In this document: piece after piece, positions 1 through 7,939 of the stretch
How the letters are laid out: each line of letters begins with the position of its first letter
Position numbering within the stretch: position 1 is the first letter of the stretch
Translations under genes and position numbers: made by a program
Assembly (NCBI GenBank): GCA_005502915.1
Contig: SCMT01000008.1
Coordinates: forward strand, 1-64,000
Direction of reading: 5' to 3'
Origin: Lysobacteraceae bacterium 2PB
GTDB lineage: Bacteria; Pseudomonadota; Gammaproteobacteria; Xanthomonadales; Xanthomonadaceae
Length of the DNA: 64,000 nucleotides
The notes under the pieces: generated by a model
What the model was told of the DNA's origin: nothing
Database searches by the model: none
The model's input: only the letters and a program-made list of their open reading frames with translations

Positions 1-98
1 ACCCATCCCCACCCCGGCCCTCCCCTTGAAGGGGAGGGAGACAAGCGCGGCGCTTTGAAGCCCTCCCCTTCAAGGGGAGGGTTTGGGTGGGGATGGGT
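1..98. repeat. Large inverted repeat of two palindromes
   Basis: The arms at 1-38 and 61-98 are reverse complements with only about three mismatches. Each arm also carries its own perfect palindrome (the CCCTCCCCTT core and its complement), so the DNA or RNA can fold as one long hairpin or two short ones. The left arm touches the window edge and may extend further. It lies about 60 bp upstream of the thiopurine methyltransferase gene. Similar G/C-tract intergenic repeats occur in Xanthomonadaceae genomes; assigning it to a named family is not possible from here. Confidence 0.75.
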
Positions 99-160
99 TT
101 GCCCCATGAACAGCACCGTGTAGGTCGAACGTTCTACTCCCGGCATCACATAAGACACCC

Positions 161-823
161 ATGCACCCCGACTTCTGGCACCAGCGCTGGCACGACAACC
201 GCATCGGCTTCCACCAGGCCGAGGTCACGCCGCTGCTGCAGGCGCACTGGGATGCGATCGACGCGCCCGCAGGCTGCATGGTGTTCGTGCCGCTCGCGGG
301 CAAGTCGCTGGACATGGTCTGGCTGGCGTCTCGCGACCATCGCGTGCTCGGCGTGGAGCTGTCGCCACTCGCCGTCGAACAGTTCTTCGCCGAACACGGG
401 CTCGAAGCCGAGGTGTTCGAGACCCGCTATGGCCGTCACCATCGGGCCGGTGGCATCGAGCTGATCTGCGGCGATGCCTTCGCGCTGGATGCCGAGGCAT
501 TGGCCGGCTGCGCTGCCGTGTTCGACCGCGCGGCGATGATCGCCCTGCCGGAAGACCTGCGCGCCCGCTACGTCGATGACCTCTACGGCCACCTGCCCGC
601 GCACTGCCGGGGGCTGCTGGTCACGCTCGAATATCCCGCGCACGAGAAGGAAGGCCCGCCCTTCCCGGTGACAGAAGCCGAAGTGCGCACGCGCTTCGCG
701 CCGCGCTGGCACGTCGACCTGCTGCAACGCCAGGACATCCTCGCCGACCAGCCGGGCTTCCAGGCCGAAGGCGTGACCGCGCTGGAGACCTGCGCGTATC
801 GTCTGGTCCGCACGCCGGCCTGA
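161..823 (+). CDS. tpm: Thiopurine S-methyltransferase
   Basis: A cytosolic SAM-dependent methyltransferase of the TPMT family. The 220-residue length matches bacterial TPMTs. The N-terminus (FWHQRW at 5-10) is family-typical, the SAM-binding region is VPLAGKSLDM at 43-52, and GVELSPLAVEQFF at 64-76 is the acidic strand contacting SAM. Bacterial members methylate thiopurines and are linked to detoxifying selenium and tellurium oxyanions; the natural substrate here is unknown. The ATG at 161 is chosen because it gives the family-typical start. It stands 22 bp before the acylase gene on the same strand and may be co-transcribed with it, with the large inverted repeat upstream. Confidence 0.92.
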   Translation: MHPDFWHQRWHDNRIGFHQAEVTPLLQAHWDAIDAPAGCMVFVPLAGKSLDMVWLASRDHRVLGVELSPLAVEQFFAEHGLEAEVFETRYGRHHRAGGIELICGDAFALDAEALAGCAAVFDRAAMIALPEDLRARYVDDLYGHLPAHCRGLLVTLEYPAHEKEGPPFPVTEAEVRTRFAPRWHVDLLQRQDILADQPGFQAEGVTALETCAYRLVRTPA

Positions 824-845
824 CCGCACCCCAACCCTCCACAGG

Positions 846-3230
846 ATGTCGTCGATGAAGAAGTGGCTCAAGCGGATCGCACTCGGACTCCTGGCGCTGC
901 TTCTTCTCGCCCTCGGCACCGGCTGGTGGCTGATGCGCGGCAGCCTGCCCGAACTGGACGGCGAACTCGCGCTGGCGGGTCTGTCCGCGCCGGTGACCGT
1001 GCAGCGCGACGCCAACGGCACCGTGACCATCGACGCCGCGAACGAGACCGACGCCCTGCGCGCGCTCGGCTACGTGCATGCGCAGGAACGCTATTTCGAG
1101 ATGGACCTGATGCGGCGCATGTCCGCAGGCGAACTGTCGGAGCTGTTCGGCGCCATCGCGCTCGACACCGACAAGCGCCAGCGCGCGCATCGCATCCGCG
1201 CGCGCGTCGAGGCGAACCTCGACGGCATCCTCGACGGCACGCGACCGCAGGCGCAGGCCTACGTCGATGGCGTCAACGCCGGCCTGTCCGCGCTGAGCGT
1301 CCGTCCCTGGCCCTACCTGCTGCTGCGCCAACAGCCGCGCCCCTGGACCCTGCCGGATTCGGCGGTCACCGGCTATGCGATGTACTTCGACCTGCAGGAC
1401 GCCAGCAATCGCAACGAACTGGCGATGTGGCGGATGCAGCCGCACCTGCCCCCCGCGCTGTACGCGCTGCTGCGCACCGACGGCAGCCGCTGGGACGCGC
1501 CGCTGATGGGCGAGGCGCGCGGCGATGCGCGCCTGCCCGGCCCCGATGAAGTGAACCTGCGCACCCTGCCTGCGCCCACCGGCGACCACGGCACGTTCGC
1601 GCCCGACGACATCGTCCCCGGCAGCAACAACTTCGCCGTCGCCGGCTTGGTGACGAAGGACGGCCGCGCGATCGTCGCCGACGACATGCACCTGGGCCTG
1701 CGTGCGCCGGGCATCTGGTTCCGCGCGCGCCTGCGCTATCCCGACCCGCGCGCGCCCGGCGGCAAGGTCGATGTCACCGGCTTCACCCTGCCCGGCCTGC
1801 CGGTGGTGGTGGTCGGCAGCAACACGCATGTCGCCTGGGGGTTCACCAACAGCTACGCCGACACGGCGGACTGGCGCATCGAGACCGCCTGCCCGGCCGG
1901 TGGCGCATCCAGCTTGTCAACGGCCGCCGGCTGCACGAAGCCGACCGTGCATCGCGAGACGATCCGCGTCGCCGGCGGCGCACCGGTCGTGCACGAGATC
2001 GAGGAAACCGCGTGGGGCCCGGTGCTGCATCGCGACGGCGACCGGATGTTCTCGCTGCGCTGGAACGGTCATGTGCGCGGCGCGCTGGGCTACGGACTGA
2101 GCCAGTTTCCGCTGGCGCGCGATCTCGACCACGCGCTCGCGCTCGCCGACCAGGCCGCCGTGCCGACGCAGAACCTGCTGATCGGCGACGCGAAGGGCCG
2201 CATCGCCTGGCGCCTGATCGGCCCGCTGGCGCAGCGCGATGCCACCTGCACCGGCCCCGTGCCGATGGCGGCGGACGTCGCCTGCGCGCCGTGGACCATC
2301 GCCACCGACCGCTCGCCGCGCGTCGTCGATCCAGCGAACGGCCGGCTGTGGAGCGCGAACAACCGCACCACCGACGGCGAGGCGCTGGCGATGGTCGGCG
2401 ACGGCGGCTATGCGCTCGGCGCGCGCGCGCAGCAGATCCGCGACGGGCTGCTGGCGCGCGACAAGATCGACGAACGCGACCTGCTGGCGATCCAGCTCGA
2501 CGACCGCGCGCTGTTCCTCGCGCCATGGCAGTCGCTGCTCCGCGACACCGCTGCTTCGGCGAAGACGCCATCGCTGACGAAGCTCGCCGAGGCTTCGAAG
2601 CAGTGGGAAGGCCGCGCCAGCGTGGAGTCGGTGAGCTACCGCATCGTCCGCGCCTGGCGCCTGGCCGTGCTCGCGCGCATCGCCGACGGCCTGACCGCCC
2701 CGGCGCGCGCGAAGCTCGGCAAGGACTTCGAGATGCCCGGCTTCACCCAGCTGGAAGGCGTGGCCTGGCCGCTGGTGACGCAGCGCCCGATGCACCTGCT
2801 CTCGCGTCGCTTCGACAGCTGGGATGCGCTGTTCGAGGATGCCGCGAAGGAAGTGGCCGGCGAACTGGAAAAGAGCGGTCCGCTGCACCAGCGCACCTGG
2901 GGCGAGCGCAACACGATGGCGATCTGCCACCCGCTGGCCGGCGCGATCCCGCTGATCGGCAAGCGCGCGCTGTGCATGCCGCCCGACCAGGTGCCCGGCG
3001 ACGGCGGCATGCCGCGCGTGGTCGGCCCGAACTTCGGCGCCTCCGAGCGCATGGTGGTCTCGCCCGGTCGCGAAGCCGACGGCATCACCCACATGCCCGG
3101 CGGCCACAGCGGCCACCCGCTCTCGCCGTTCTGGGGCGCTGGCCACGACGACTGGGTGCATGGCCGGCCGACCCCGTTCCTGCCGGGCGAAACGAAGTAC
3201 ACGCTGACCTTCAAGCCAACCTCACGCTGA
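846..3230 (+). CDS. Penicillin/acyl-homoserine-lactone acylase family hydrolase
   Basis: An Ntn-hydrolase precursor of the penicillin G acylase/PvdQ/QuiP superfamily, 794 aa. Residues 11-31 form a hydrophobic N-terminal segment after a basic start, so it is exported or anchored in the inner membrane. The autocatalytic junction is visible as PGSNNFAVAG, with Ser260 predicted to become the N-terminal nucleophile of the beta chain; the preceding stretch would be the alpha chain plus spacer. An internal in-frame ATG nine bases downstream (MKKWLK) is an alternative start. Family members cleave amide bonds of beta-lactams, acyl-homoserine lactones or other acyl amides. The substrate cannot be read from sequence; AHL quenching or peptide scavenging are both possible. 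Its only close same-strand neighbour is tpm. Confidence 0.88.
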   Translation: MSSMKKWLKRIALGLLALLLLALGTGWWLMRGSLPELDGELALAGLSAPVTVQRDANGTVTIDAANETDALRALGYVHAQERYFEMDLMRRMSAGELSELFGAIALDTDKRQRAHRIRARVEANLDGILDGTRPQAQAYVDGVNAGLSALSVRPWPYLLLRQQPRPWTLPDSAVTGYAMYFDLQDASNRNELAMWRMQPHLPPALYALLRTDGSRWDAPLMGEARGDARLPGPDEVNLRTLPAPTGDHGTFAPDDIVPGSNNFAVAGLVTKDGRAIVADDMHLGLRAPGIWFRARLRYPDPRAPGGKVDVTGFTLPGLPVVVVGSNTHVAWGFTNSYADTADWRIETACPAGGASSLSTAAGCTKPTVHRETIRVAGGAPVVHEIEETAWGPVLHRDGDRMFSLRWNGHVRGALGYGLSQFPLARDLDHALALADQAAVPTQNLLIGDAKGRIAWRLIGPLAQRDATCTGPVPMAADVACAPWTIATDRSPRVVDPANGRLWSANNRTTDGEALAMVGDGGYALGARAQQIRDGLLARDKIDERDLLAIQLDDRALFLAPWQSLLRDTAASAKTPSLTKLAEASKQWEGRASVESVSYRIVRAWRLAVLARIADGLTAPARAKLGKDFEMPGFTQLEGVAWPLVTQRPMHLLSRRFDSWDALFEDAAKEVAGELEKSGPLHQRTWGERNTMAICHPLAGAIPLIGKRALCMPPDQVPGDGGMPRVVGPNFGASERMVVSPGREADGITHMPGGHSGHPLSPFWGAGHDDWVHGRPTPFLPGETKYTLTFKPTSR

Positions 3231-3261
3231 AGGCGCCGCGCAGACCTGGCGGGGAAGAAGT

Positions 3262-3365
3262 TTGGCCACGGATCGACGCGGAGGGCGCGGATAAAACAGA
3301 TCGAAGAGAACGCAAGTTCGTTCTCGCTTTTGATCCGCGTGATCCGCGCCAATCCGTGGCGAAAA
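3262..3365. repeat. Imperfect inverted intergenic repeat
   Basis: The space between the convergent acylase and asnB genes is filled by an imperfect inverted repeat. The left part contains GGCCACGGATCGACGCGG and the right part contains the complementary motif ending in CCAATCCGTGGC. A small hairpin (GAGAAC/GTTCTC, 3306-3311 and 3320-3325) sits at the centre. The right arm itself holds two copies of GATCCGCG. It could act as a shared terminator, but there is no clean T-run. It resembles dispersed intergenic repeats of proteobacteria. Confidence 0.6.
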
Positions 3366-3367
3366 TT

Positions 3368-5050
3368 TCACGCCGTCAACGCCGCCTGGTGCACGCCCGC
3401 GACCGCGCGACCGGAGGGATCGGCGGCCTTGGCGAAGGCTTCGTCCCAGGCGATCGCCGCCGGCGACGAACACGCGATCGATTTGCCGCCCGGCACGGTC
3501 TTCGCGCAGCCGTCGCCCGGGAAATGCTGCTCGAAGATCCGACGGTAGAAATAGGCTTCCTTGGTCTGCGGCGGGTTGATCGGGAAGCGCTGCTCGGCCT
3601 GCGCGAACTCCTCGTCGCTGACGTTCGCTTCCGCGTGCGCCTTGAGCCCGTCGATCCAGCCGTAGCCGACGCCGTCGCTGAACTGTTCCTTCTGCCGCCA
3701 CAGGATCTCGTCCGGCAGCACGCCCTCGAAAGCCTCGCGCAGCACCGCCTTCTCGATCCTGCCGCCGCCGGCCATCTTCGCCTTCGCGTCCATGCGCATC
3801 GCCACGTCGAGGAATTCGGTGTCGAGGAACGGCACGCGCGCTTCCACGCCCCAGGCCATCATCGACTTGTTCGCGCGCAGGCAGTCGTAGTTGTACAGCG
3901 CGTCGAGCTTGCGGATGGTCTCGGCATGGAATTCGCGCGCGTTCGGCGCCTTGTGGAAGTAGAGATAGCCGCCGAACACCTCGTCGCTGCCCTCGCCCGA
4001 CAGCACCATCTTCACGCCCATCGCCTTGATGCGCCGGGCCAGCAGGTACATCGGCGTCGACGCACGGATCGTGGTGACGTCGTAGGTCTCGATGTGGCGG
4101 ATCACCTCGGGCAGCGCATCCAGGCCTTCCTCGAAGGTGTAGGTGAAGCCGTGGTGCACGGTACCGAGCGCCTTCGCGGCGATCTCGGCGGCGGCGAGGT
4201 CGGGCGAGCCCTTCAGGCCGATCGCGAAGGAATGCAGGCGCGGCCACCAGGCTTCGGATTCGCCGCCGTCCTCGATGCGCCTGCGCGCGAAGCGTTCGGC
4301 GCAGGCCGCGACCAGCGAGGAATCCAGGCCACCGGAGAGCAGCACGCCGTAGGGCACGTCGCTCATCAGCTGGCGATGCACCGCCGCCTCGAAGGCCGCG
4401 CGCAGCTCGCGTCCGGACACCTGCACGCCTTCGGTGGCCTCGTAGTCGCGCCAGGCCCGCTCGTAATAACGATGCAGCTGGCCGTCGGCGCTGTCGAAGT
4501 AATGACCCGGGGGGAACTGCGCGACATCGTCGCAGACGCGGACCAGCGCCTTCATTTCCGACGCCACCCAGACGCGACCATCGGCGTCGTGGCCCCAGTA
4601 CAGCGGACAGATGCCCATGTGGTCGCGGGCGATGATGAAACGACCTGCGGCGCGATCCCACAGGGCGAAGGCGAAGATACCGTTGAGGCGGTCGAGCCAG
4701 GTGCCGACATCGCCACCATCACGGTAGAGCGCGTTGATCACCTCGCAGTCGGAACCGGTCTGGAAGGCATAAGGCTTGCGCAGCGCGCCTTCGAGCAGGC
4801 GGTGGTTGTAGATCTCGCCGTTCACGGCAAGGGTGAGATCGCCGTCCTCGGAATGCAGCGGCTGCGCGCCGCCGTTGGGATCGACGATGGCCAGGCGCTC
4901 GTGGACCAGCAATGCCTGGGGATCGACATGCACGCCGGACCAGTCGGGGCCACGATGGCGTTGTCGCGCGGAGAGGGACAGGGCAAGCGGTCGGAGGGGA
5001 CCGAGATCGGCGCCGGGGCGCAGGTCGAACACACCGAGAATCGAACACAT
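3368..5050 (-). CDS. asnB: Asparagine synthase B, glutamine-hydrolysing
   Basis: Converts aspartate, glutamine and ATP to asparagine, glutamate, AMP and PPi in the cytosol. At 560 aa it is close to E. coli AsnB (554 aa). The class II glutaminase domain starts with the nucleophile Cys2 and includes RHRGPD at 31-36 and NGEIYN at 77-82. The synthetase domain carries the pyrophosphate loop SGGLDS at 239-244. The start is fixed by Cys2 following Met1 and by an AAGGAG Shine-Dalgarno eight bases upstream. That Shine-Dalgarno lies inside a potential hairpin, and a short asparagine-rich reading frame lies further upstream, suggesting control by asparagine supply. It is the distal gene of a minus-strand row (dapE is next upstream) but probably has its own promoter. 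Confidence 0.96.
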   Translation of the reverse strand: MCSILGVFDLRPGADLGPLRPLALSLSARQRHRGPDWSGVHVDPQALLVHERLAIVDPNGGAQPLHSEDGDLTLAVNGEIYNHRLLEGALRKPYAFQTGSDCEVINALYRDGGDVGTWLDRLNGIFAFALWDRAAGRFIIARDHMGICPLYWGHDADGRVWVASEMKALVRVCDDVAQFPPGHYFDSADGQLHRYYERAWRDYEATEGVQVSGRELRAAFEAAVHRQLMSDVPYGVLLSGGLDSSLVAACAERFARRRIEDGGESEAWWPRLHSFAIGLKGSPDLAAAEIAAKALGTVHHGFTYTFEEGLDALPEVIRHIETYDVTTIRASTPMYLLARRIKAMGVKMVLSGEGSDEVFGGYLYFHKAPNAREFHAETIRKLDALYNYDCLRANKSMMAWGVEARVPFLDTEFLDVAMRMDAKAKMAGGGRIEKAVLREAFEGVLPDEILWRQKEQFSDGVGYGWIDGLKAHAEANVSDEEFAQAEQRFPINPPQTKEAYFYRRIFEQHFPGDGCAKTVPGGKSIACSSPAAIAWDEAFAKAADPSGRAVAGVHQAALTA

Positions 5051-5056
5051 GACGAA

Positions 5057-5115
5057 GGCTCCTTGGGTTTTGCGGGAGCCGAAAGCGCGAAACCCGCGCT
5101 TTCGGCGCGGGTTTC
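5057..5115 (-). promoter_or_regulatory. Overlapping hairpins in the asnB leader (candidate attenuator)
   Basis: Read on the minus strand, three stems compete. Stem 1 pairs 5106-5115 with 5089-5098 (10 bp, GAAACCCGCG/CGCGGGTTTC). Stem 2 pairs 5095-5106 with 5078-5089 (12 bp, GCCGAAAGCGCG/CGCGCTTTCGGC). Stem 3 pairs 5075-5080 with 5057-5062 (GGCTCC/GGAGCC) and would bury the asnB Shine-Dalgarno at 5059-5064. Stems 1 and 2 cannot coexist, and stem 2 overlaps stem 3. Forming stem 1 would leave stem 3 free to block translation, while stem 2 would expose the ribosome site. No long T-run follows stem 1, so translational rather than transcriptional control is more likely. This is inference from pairing only. 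Confidence 0.6.
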
Positions 5116-5140
5116 GGGGACTGGGCGGTGTTGCTGGATC

Positions 5141-5248
5141 TTATGCCTGGTCGCCGTTTCGCCTCGCGCGCACGGATTCGCCGCAATTGTTATTGCGGTT
5201 GCCGTTGAAATTATTCGGGCGATTGAGGTTGGCGAGACGGCAGGTCAT
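5141..5248 (-). CDS. Asparagine-rich leader peptide upstream of asnB
   Basis: A 35-codon frame whose product has ten asparagines, nine of them between residues 7 and 21 (NLNRPNNFNGNRNNN), ending at a TAA 26 bp before the first leader hairpin and 90 bp before asnB. Amino-acid-rich leader peptides are the classical sensors of biosynthetic attenuators (his, trp, leu, thr), so this composition before an asparagine synthase is strongly suggestive. The start could also lie at an ATG further upstream in the same frame (5329 or 5314). No good Shine-Dalgarno is seen. A weak promoter (TTGCCA, 17 bp, TACGGT) would place transcription initiation close to the ATG at 5248. A chance frame cannot be ruled out without comparative data. 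Confidence 0.6.
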   Translation of the reverse strand: MTCRLANLNRPNNFNGNRNNNCGESVRARRNGDQA

Positions 5249-5356
5249 GAAGCCACCGTAACCCGGCCAGCCGAGGCTGGCAAGTCCCCGGATGGGCTCA
5301 TGGGGAATCGTCATGAGGCCCTCGGGCAACCAGGATCGGCAGGGCAGCCGTGCCGC

Positions 5357-5422
5357 GTAGAGCGGAGCTTGCTCCGCTCATGCTTTTTGCGAGAGCAACG
5401 AGCGGAGCAAGCTCCGCTCTAC
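5357..5422. repeat. Pair of GTAG-headed palindromes (REP/SMAG-like)
   Basis: Two 22-bp copies in opposite orientation at 5357-5378 and 5401-5422. Each begins with GTAG and continues as a palindrome (GAGCGGAGC/GCTCCGCT). The pair can fold as one long hairpin. Copies of the same unit occur at about 7.0, 48.7 and 56.3 kb. The GTAG head and stem match the REP class mobilised by RAYT transposases and described as SMAG in Stenotrophomonas. It lies between the asnB leader and the end of dapE. Confidence 0.85.
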
Positions 5423-5434
5423 AGAAACAGGCGG

Positions 5435-6583
5435 TCAGCGTGCCAGCAGCATCTTCCCGATCAACGTCCGGTACAGATCCGGCAGTCGCTCGAGATCCGC
5501 CACCGCGACATGTTCGTCGACCTTGTGGATGCTCGCGTTCACGGGACCGATTTCGATGCACTGCGCGCCGAGCGGTGCGATGAAGCGGGCATCGGACGTG
5601 CCGCCGGCGGTGTTCTCTTCCGGCGGCGCGCCCGCGAAGGCGGTCAGCACTTCGCGTGCAGCCGCGCGCAGCGGGCCTTCCGGCGTGTAGAACGGTTCGC
5701 CGCCGCGATGCCAGCGGATCTCGTAGTCCAGCCCATGGAGATCGAGGATCGCCGCACACTCGGCTTCGAGCTGTTCCGCGCGCCAGTTCGGATTGAAGCG
5801 CAGGTTGAACATCGCCTGCAGTTCGCCGGGAATCACGTTGTTCGCGCCGGTACCGGCGTGGATGTTGCTGATCTGCAGGCTGGTCGCCGGGAAATTCTCG
5901 TAGCCTTCGTCCCAGCGCCGCGCGGCGAGCTCGGCCAGCGCAGGCATCGCCTGGTGGATCGGGTTGCGCGCCTTCTCCGGGTAGGCGACGTGGCCCTGGA
6001 TGCCTTTCAAGGTGAGCGTCGCCGACAGCGTGCCGCGACGCCCGACGCGCAGCAGGTCGCCGAGCCTGGCCTTCGAGGACGGTTCGCCGGTAATGCACCA
6101 GTCGATCCGCTGCCCGCGCTCGCGGAACAGGTTCGCGACCTTCGGCACGCCATCGATCGCATCGCCTTCCTCGTCCGAGGTCAGCAGCAGGCCGACGGTG
6201 CCCGGATGATCCGGGTGCTCGGCGACGAACCGCTCCAGCGCGATCACGAACGCAGCCACGCTGCCTTTCATGTCGGCGGCACCGCGACCGTAGAGATGGC
6301 CCTCTCGTACCGTCGGCACGAAGGGATCGCTGGCCCACTGCTCGATCGGCCCCGGCGGCACGACGTCGGTGTGGCCGAGGAGGATCAGGACGGGACCGCC
6401 CGTGCCGTGCGTGGCCCAGAGGTTGTCGGTCTGCCCGAAACGCAGGTGCTCGCAGCGGAAGCCCGCACGCTCCAACCTTTCGGCGATCAGCGCCTGGCAG
6501 CCGGCATCCTCGGTCGTGATCGAGCGACGTGCGATCAGCTCGCAGGTCAGGTCGAAGACGCCTGCGTCGAGCGCCGCGCTCAT
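5435..6583 (-). CDS. dapE: Succinyl-diaminopimelate desuccinylase
   Basis: Hydrolyses N-succinyl-LL-diaminopimelate in the succinylase branch of lysine and meso-DAP synthesis, supplying peptidoglycan precursors. It is a 382-aa M20 zinc peptidase-family enzyme (E. coli 375 aa). The first metal motif is [10 protein letters not shown] with His71 and Asp73, the bridging Asp104 is in GAADMKG, and the catalytic Glu138 and Glu139 are in TSDEEG. The start codon overlaps the stop of the upstream ArsC-like gene in an ATGA, so it is translationally coupled to it. dapD, acting earlier in the same pathway, is two genes upstream. Confidence 0.96.
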   Translation of the reverse strand: MSAALDAGVFDLTCELIARRSITTEDAGCQALIAERLERAGFRCEHLRFGQTDNLWATHGTGGPVLILLGHTDVVPPGPIEQWASDPFVPTVREGHLYGRGAADMKGSVAAFVIALERFVAEHPDHPGTVGLLLTSDEEGDAIDGVPKVANLFRERGQRIDWCITGEPSSKARLGDLLRVGRRGTLSATLTLKGIQGHVAYPEKARNPIHQAMPALAELAARRWDEGYENFPATSLQISNIHAGTGANNVIPGELQAMFNLRFNPNWRAEQLEAECAAILDLHGLDYEIRWHRGGEPFYTPEGPLRAAAREVLTAFAGAPPEENTAGGTSDARFIAPLGAQCIEIGPVNASIHKVDEHVAVADLERLPDLYRTLIGKMLLAR

Positions 6584-6939
6584 GCGCCGACTCCGAACCG
6601 CTTCTTGAAGCCGTTGTCGCTGAAGCCCTGGCTCACGACGCCATCGTCGGTGACGACCACGGGCCGACGGATCAGCTGCGGATATTCCTTGAGCAGCAGC
6701 TTCCATTCGGCGTCGGAACCCGGCGACTTGCGGGTGTCGGGCAACTGGCGCCAGGTCGTCGAGGACTTGTTGATCATCGCCTCCCAGCCGCCGAGCTTGT
6801 CCTTCCATTCGACCAGGGTCTCCGGCGACTGGCGGTTGTCGCGGTAGTCGACGAAGTCGTGCGCGATCTCGAATCGCTTCAGCCAGTTGCGGGCTTTCTT
6901 GCAGGTGTCGCAGTTGTTGAGGCCGTAGAGGGTGGTCAT
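6580..6939 (-). CDS. ArsC/Spx-family thioredoxin-fold protein (YffB-like)
   Basis: A 119-aa protein of the ArsC/Spx thioredoxin-like superfamily. The N-terminus [17 protein letters not shown] carries a Cys10-x-x-Cys13 redox motif, and the conserved RRP stretch near the C-terminus is typical of the family. Unlike arsenate reductases it sits in a lysine-synthesis operon. The same pairing with dapE is seen in E. coli, where YffB is thought to act as a glutathione-dependent thiol reductase of unknown substrate. The ATG at 6939 gives the standard family length. Its TGA overlaps the dapE ATG (ATGA). Whether it regulates RNA polymerase, as Spx does in Firmicutes, cannot be inferred. Confidence 0.88.
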   Translation of the reverse strand: MTTLYGLNNCDTCKKARNWLKRFEIAHDFVDYRDNRQSPETLVEWKDKLGGWEAMINKSSTTWRQLPDTRKSPGSDAEWKLLLKEYPQLIRRPVVVTDDGVVSQGFSDNGFKKRFGVGA

Positions 6940-6956
6940 GGCGCAATCGCTTCTCT

Positions 6957-7050
6957 GTAGAGCGGAGCTTGCTCCGCTACGTCTTTCCGCTACTCGAAAC
7001 CGGGGCAACTCTGCTTCGTGCCAGGAGGAGCGGAGCAAGCTCCGCTCTAC
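6957..7050. repeat. Pair of GTAG-headed palindromes inside the dap operon
   Basis: Copies at 6957-6978 (forward) and 7029-7050 (reverse) flank about 50 bp of unique sequence in the 120-bp gap between dapD and the ArsC-like gene. Because both neighbours lie on the minus strand and probably share a transcript, the RNA would carry two stable hairpins or one long one here, which could stabilise or attenuate the mRNA. The unit is the same as at 5357. Confidence 0.85.
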
Positions 7051-7059
7051 AGGGGCAGG

Positions 7060-7902
<843 letters not shown>

Positions 7903-7939
7903 TCGGGTGGTCTGGAAGATTCGGGGGAAAGTGGAGGCA

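Noticed and set aside
2012-6847. A 1611-codon open frame on the plus strand
   Set aside because: It crosses the acylase end, the whole of asnB and dapE in the wrong frame or strand, has the Arg/Ala/Gly-rich composition of a GC-rich shadow, and the real genes there have catalytic motifs and start signals.
6580-6939. Arsenate reductase of an ars operon
   Set aside because: No arsR, arsB or related genes are near; the protein is coupled to dapE as YffB is in E. coli.
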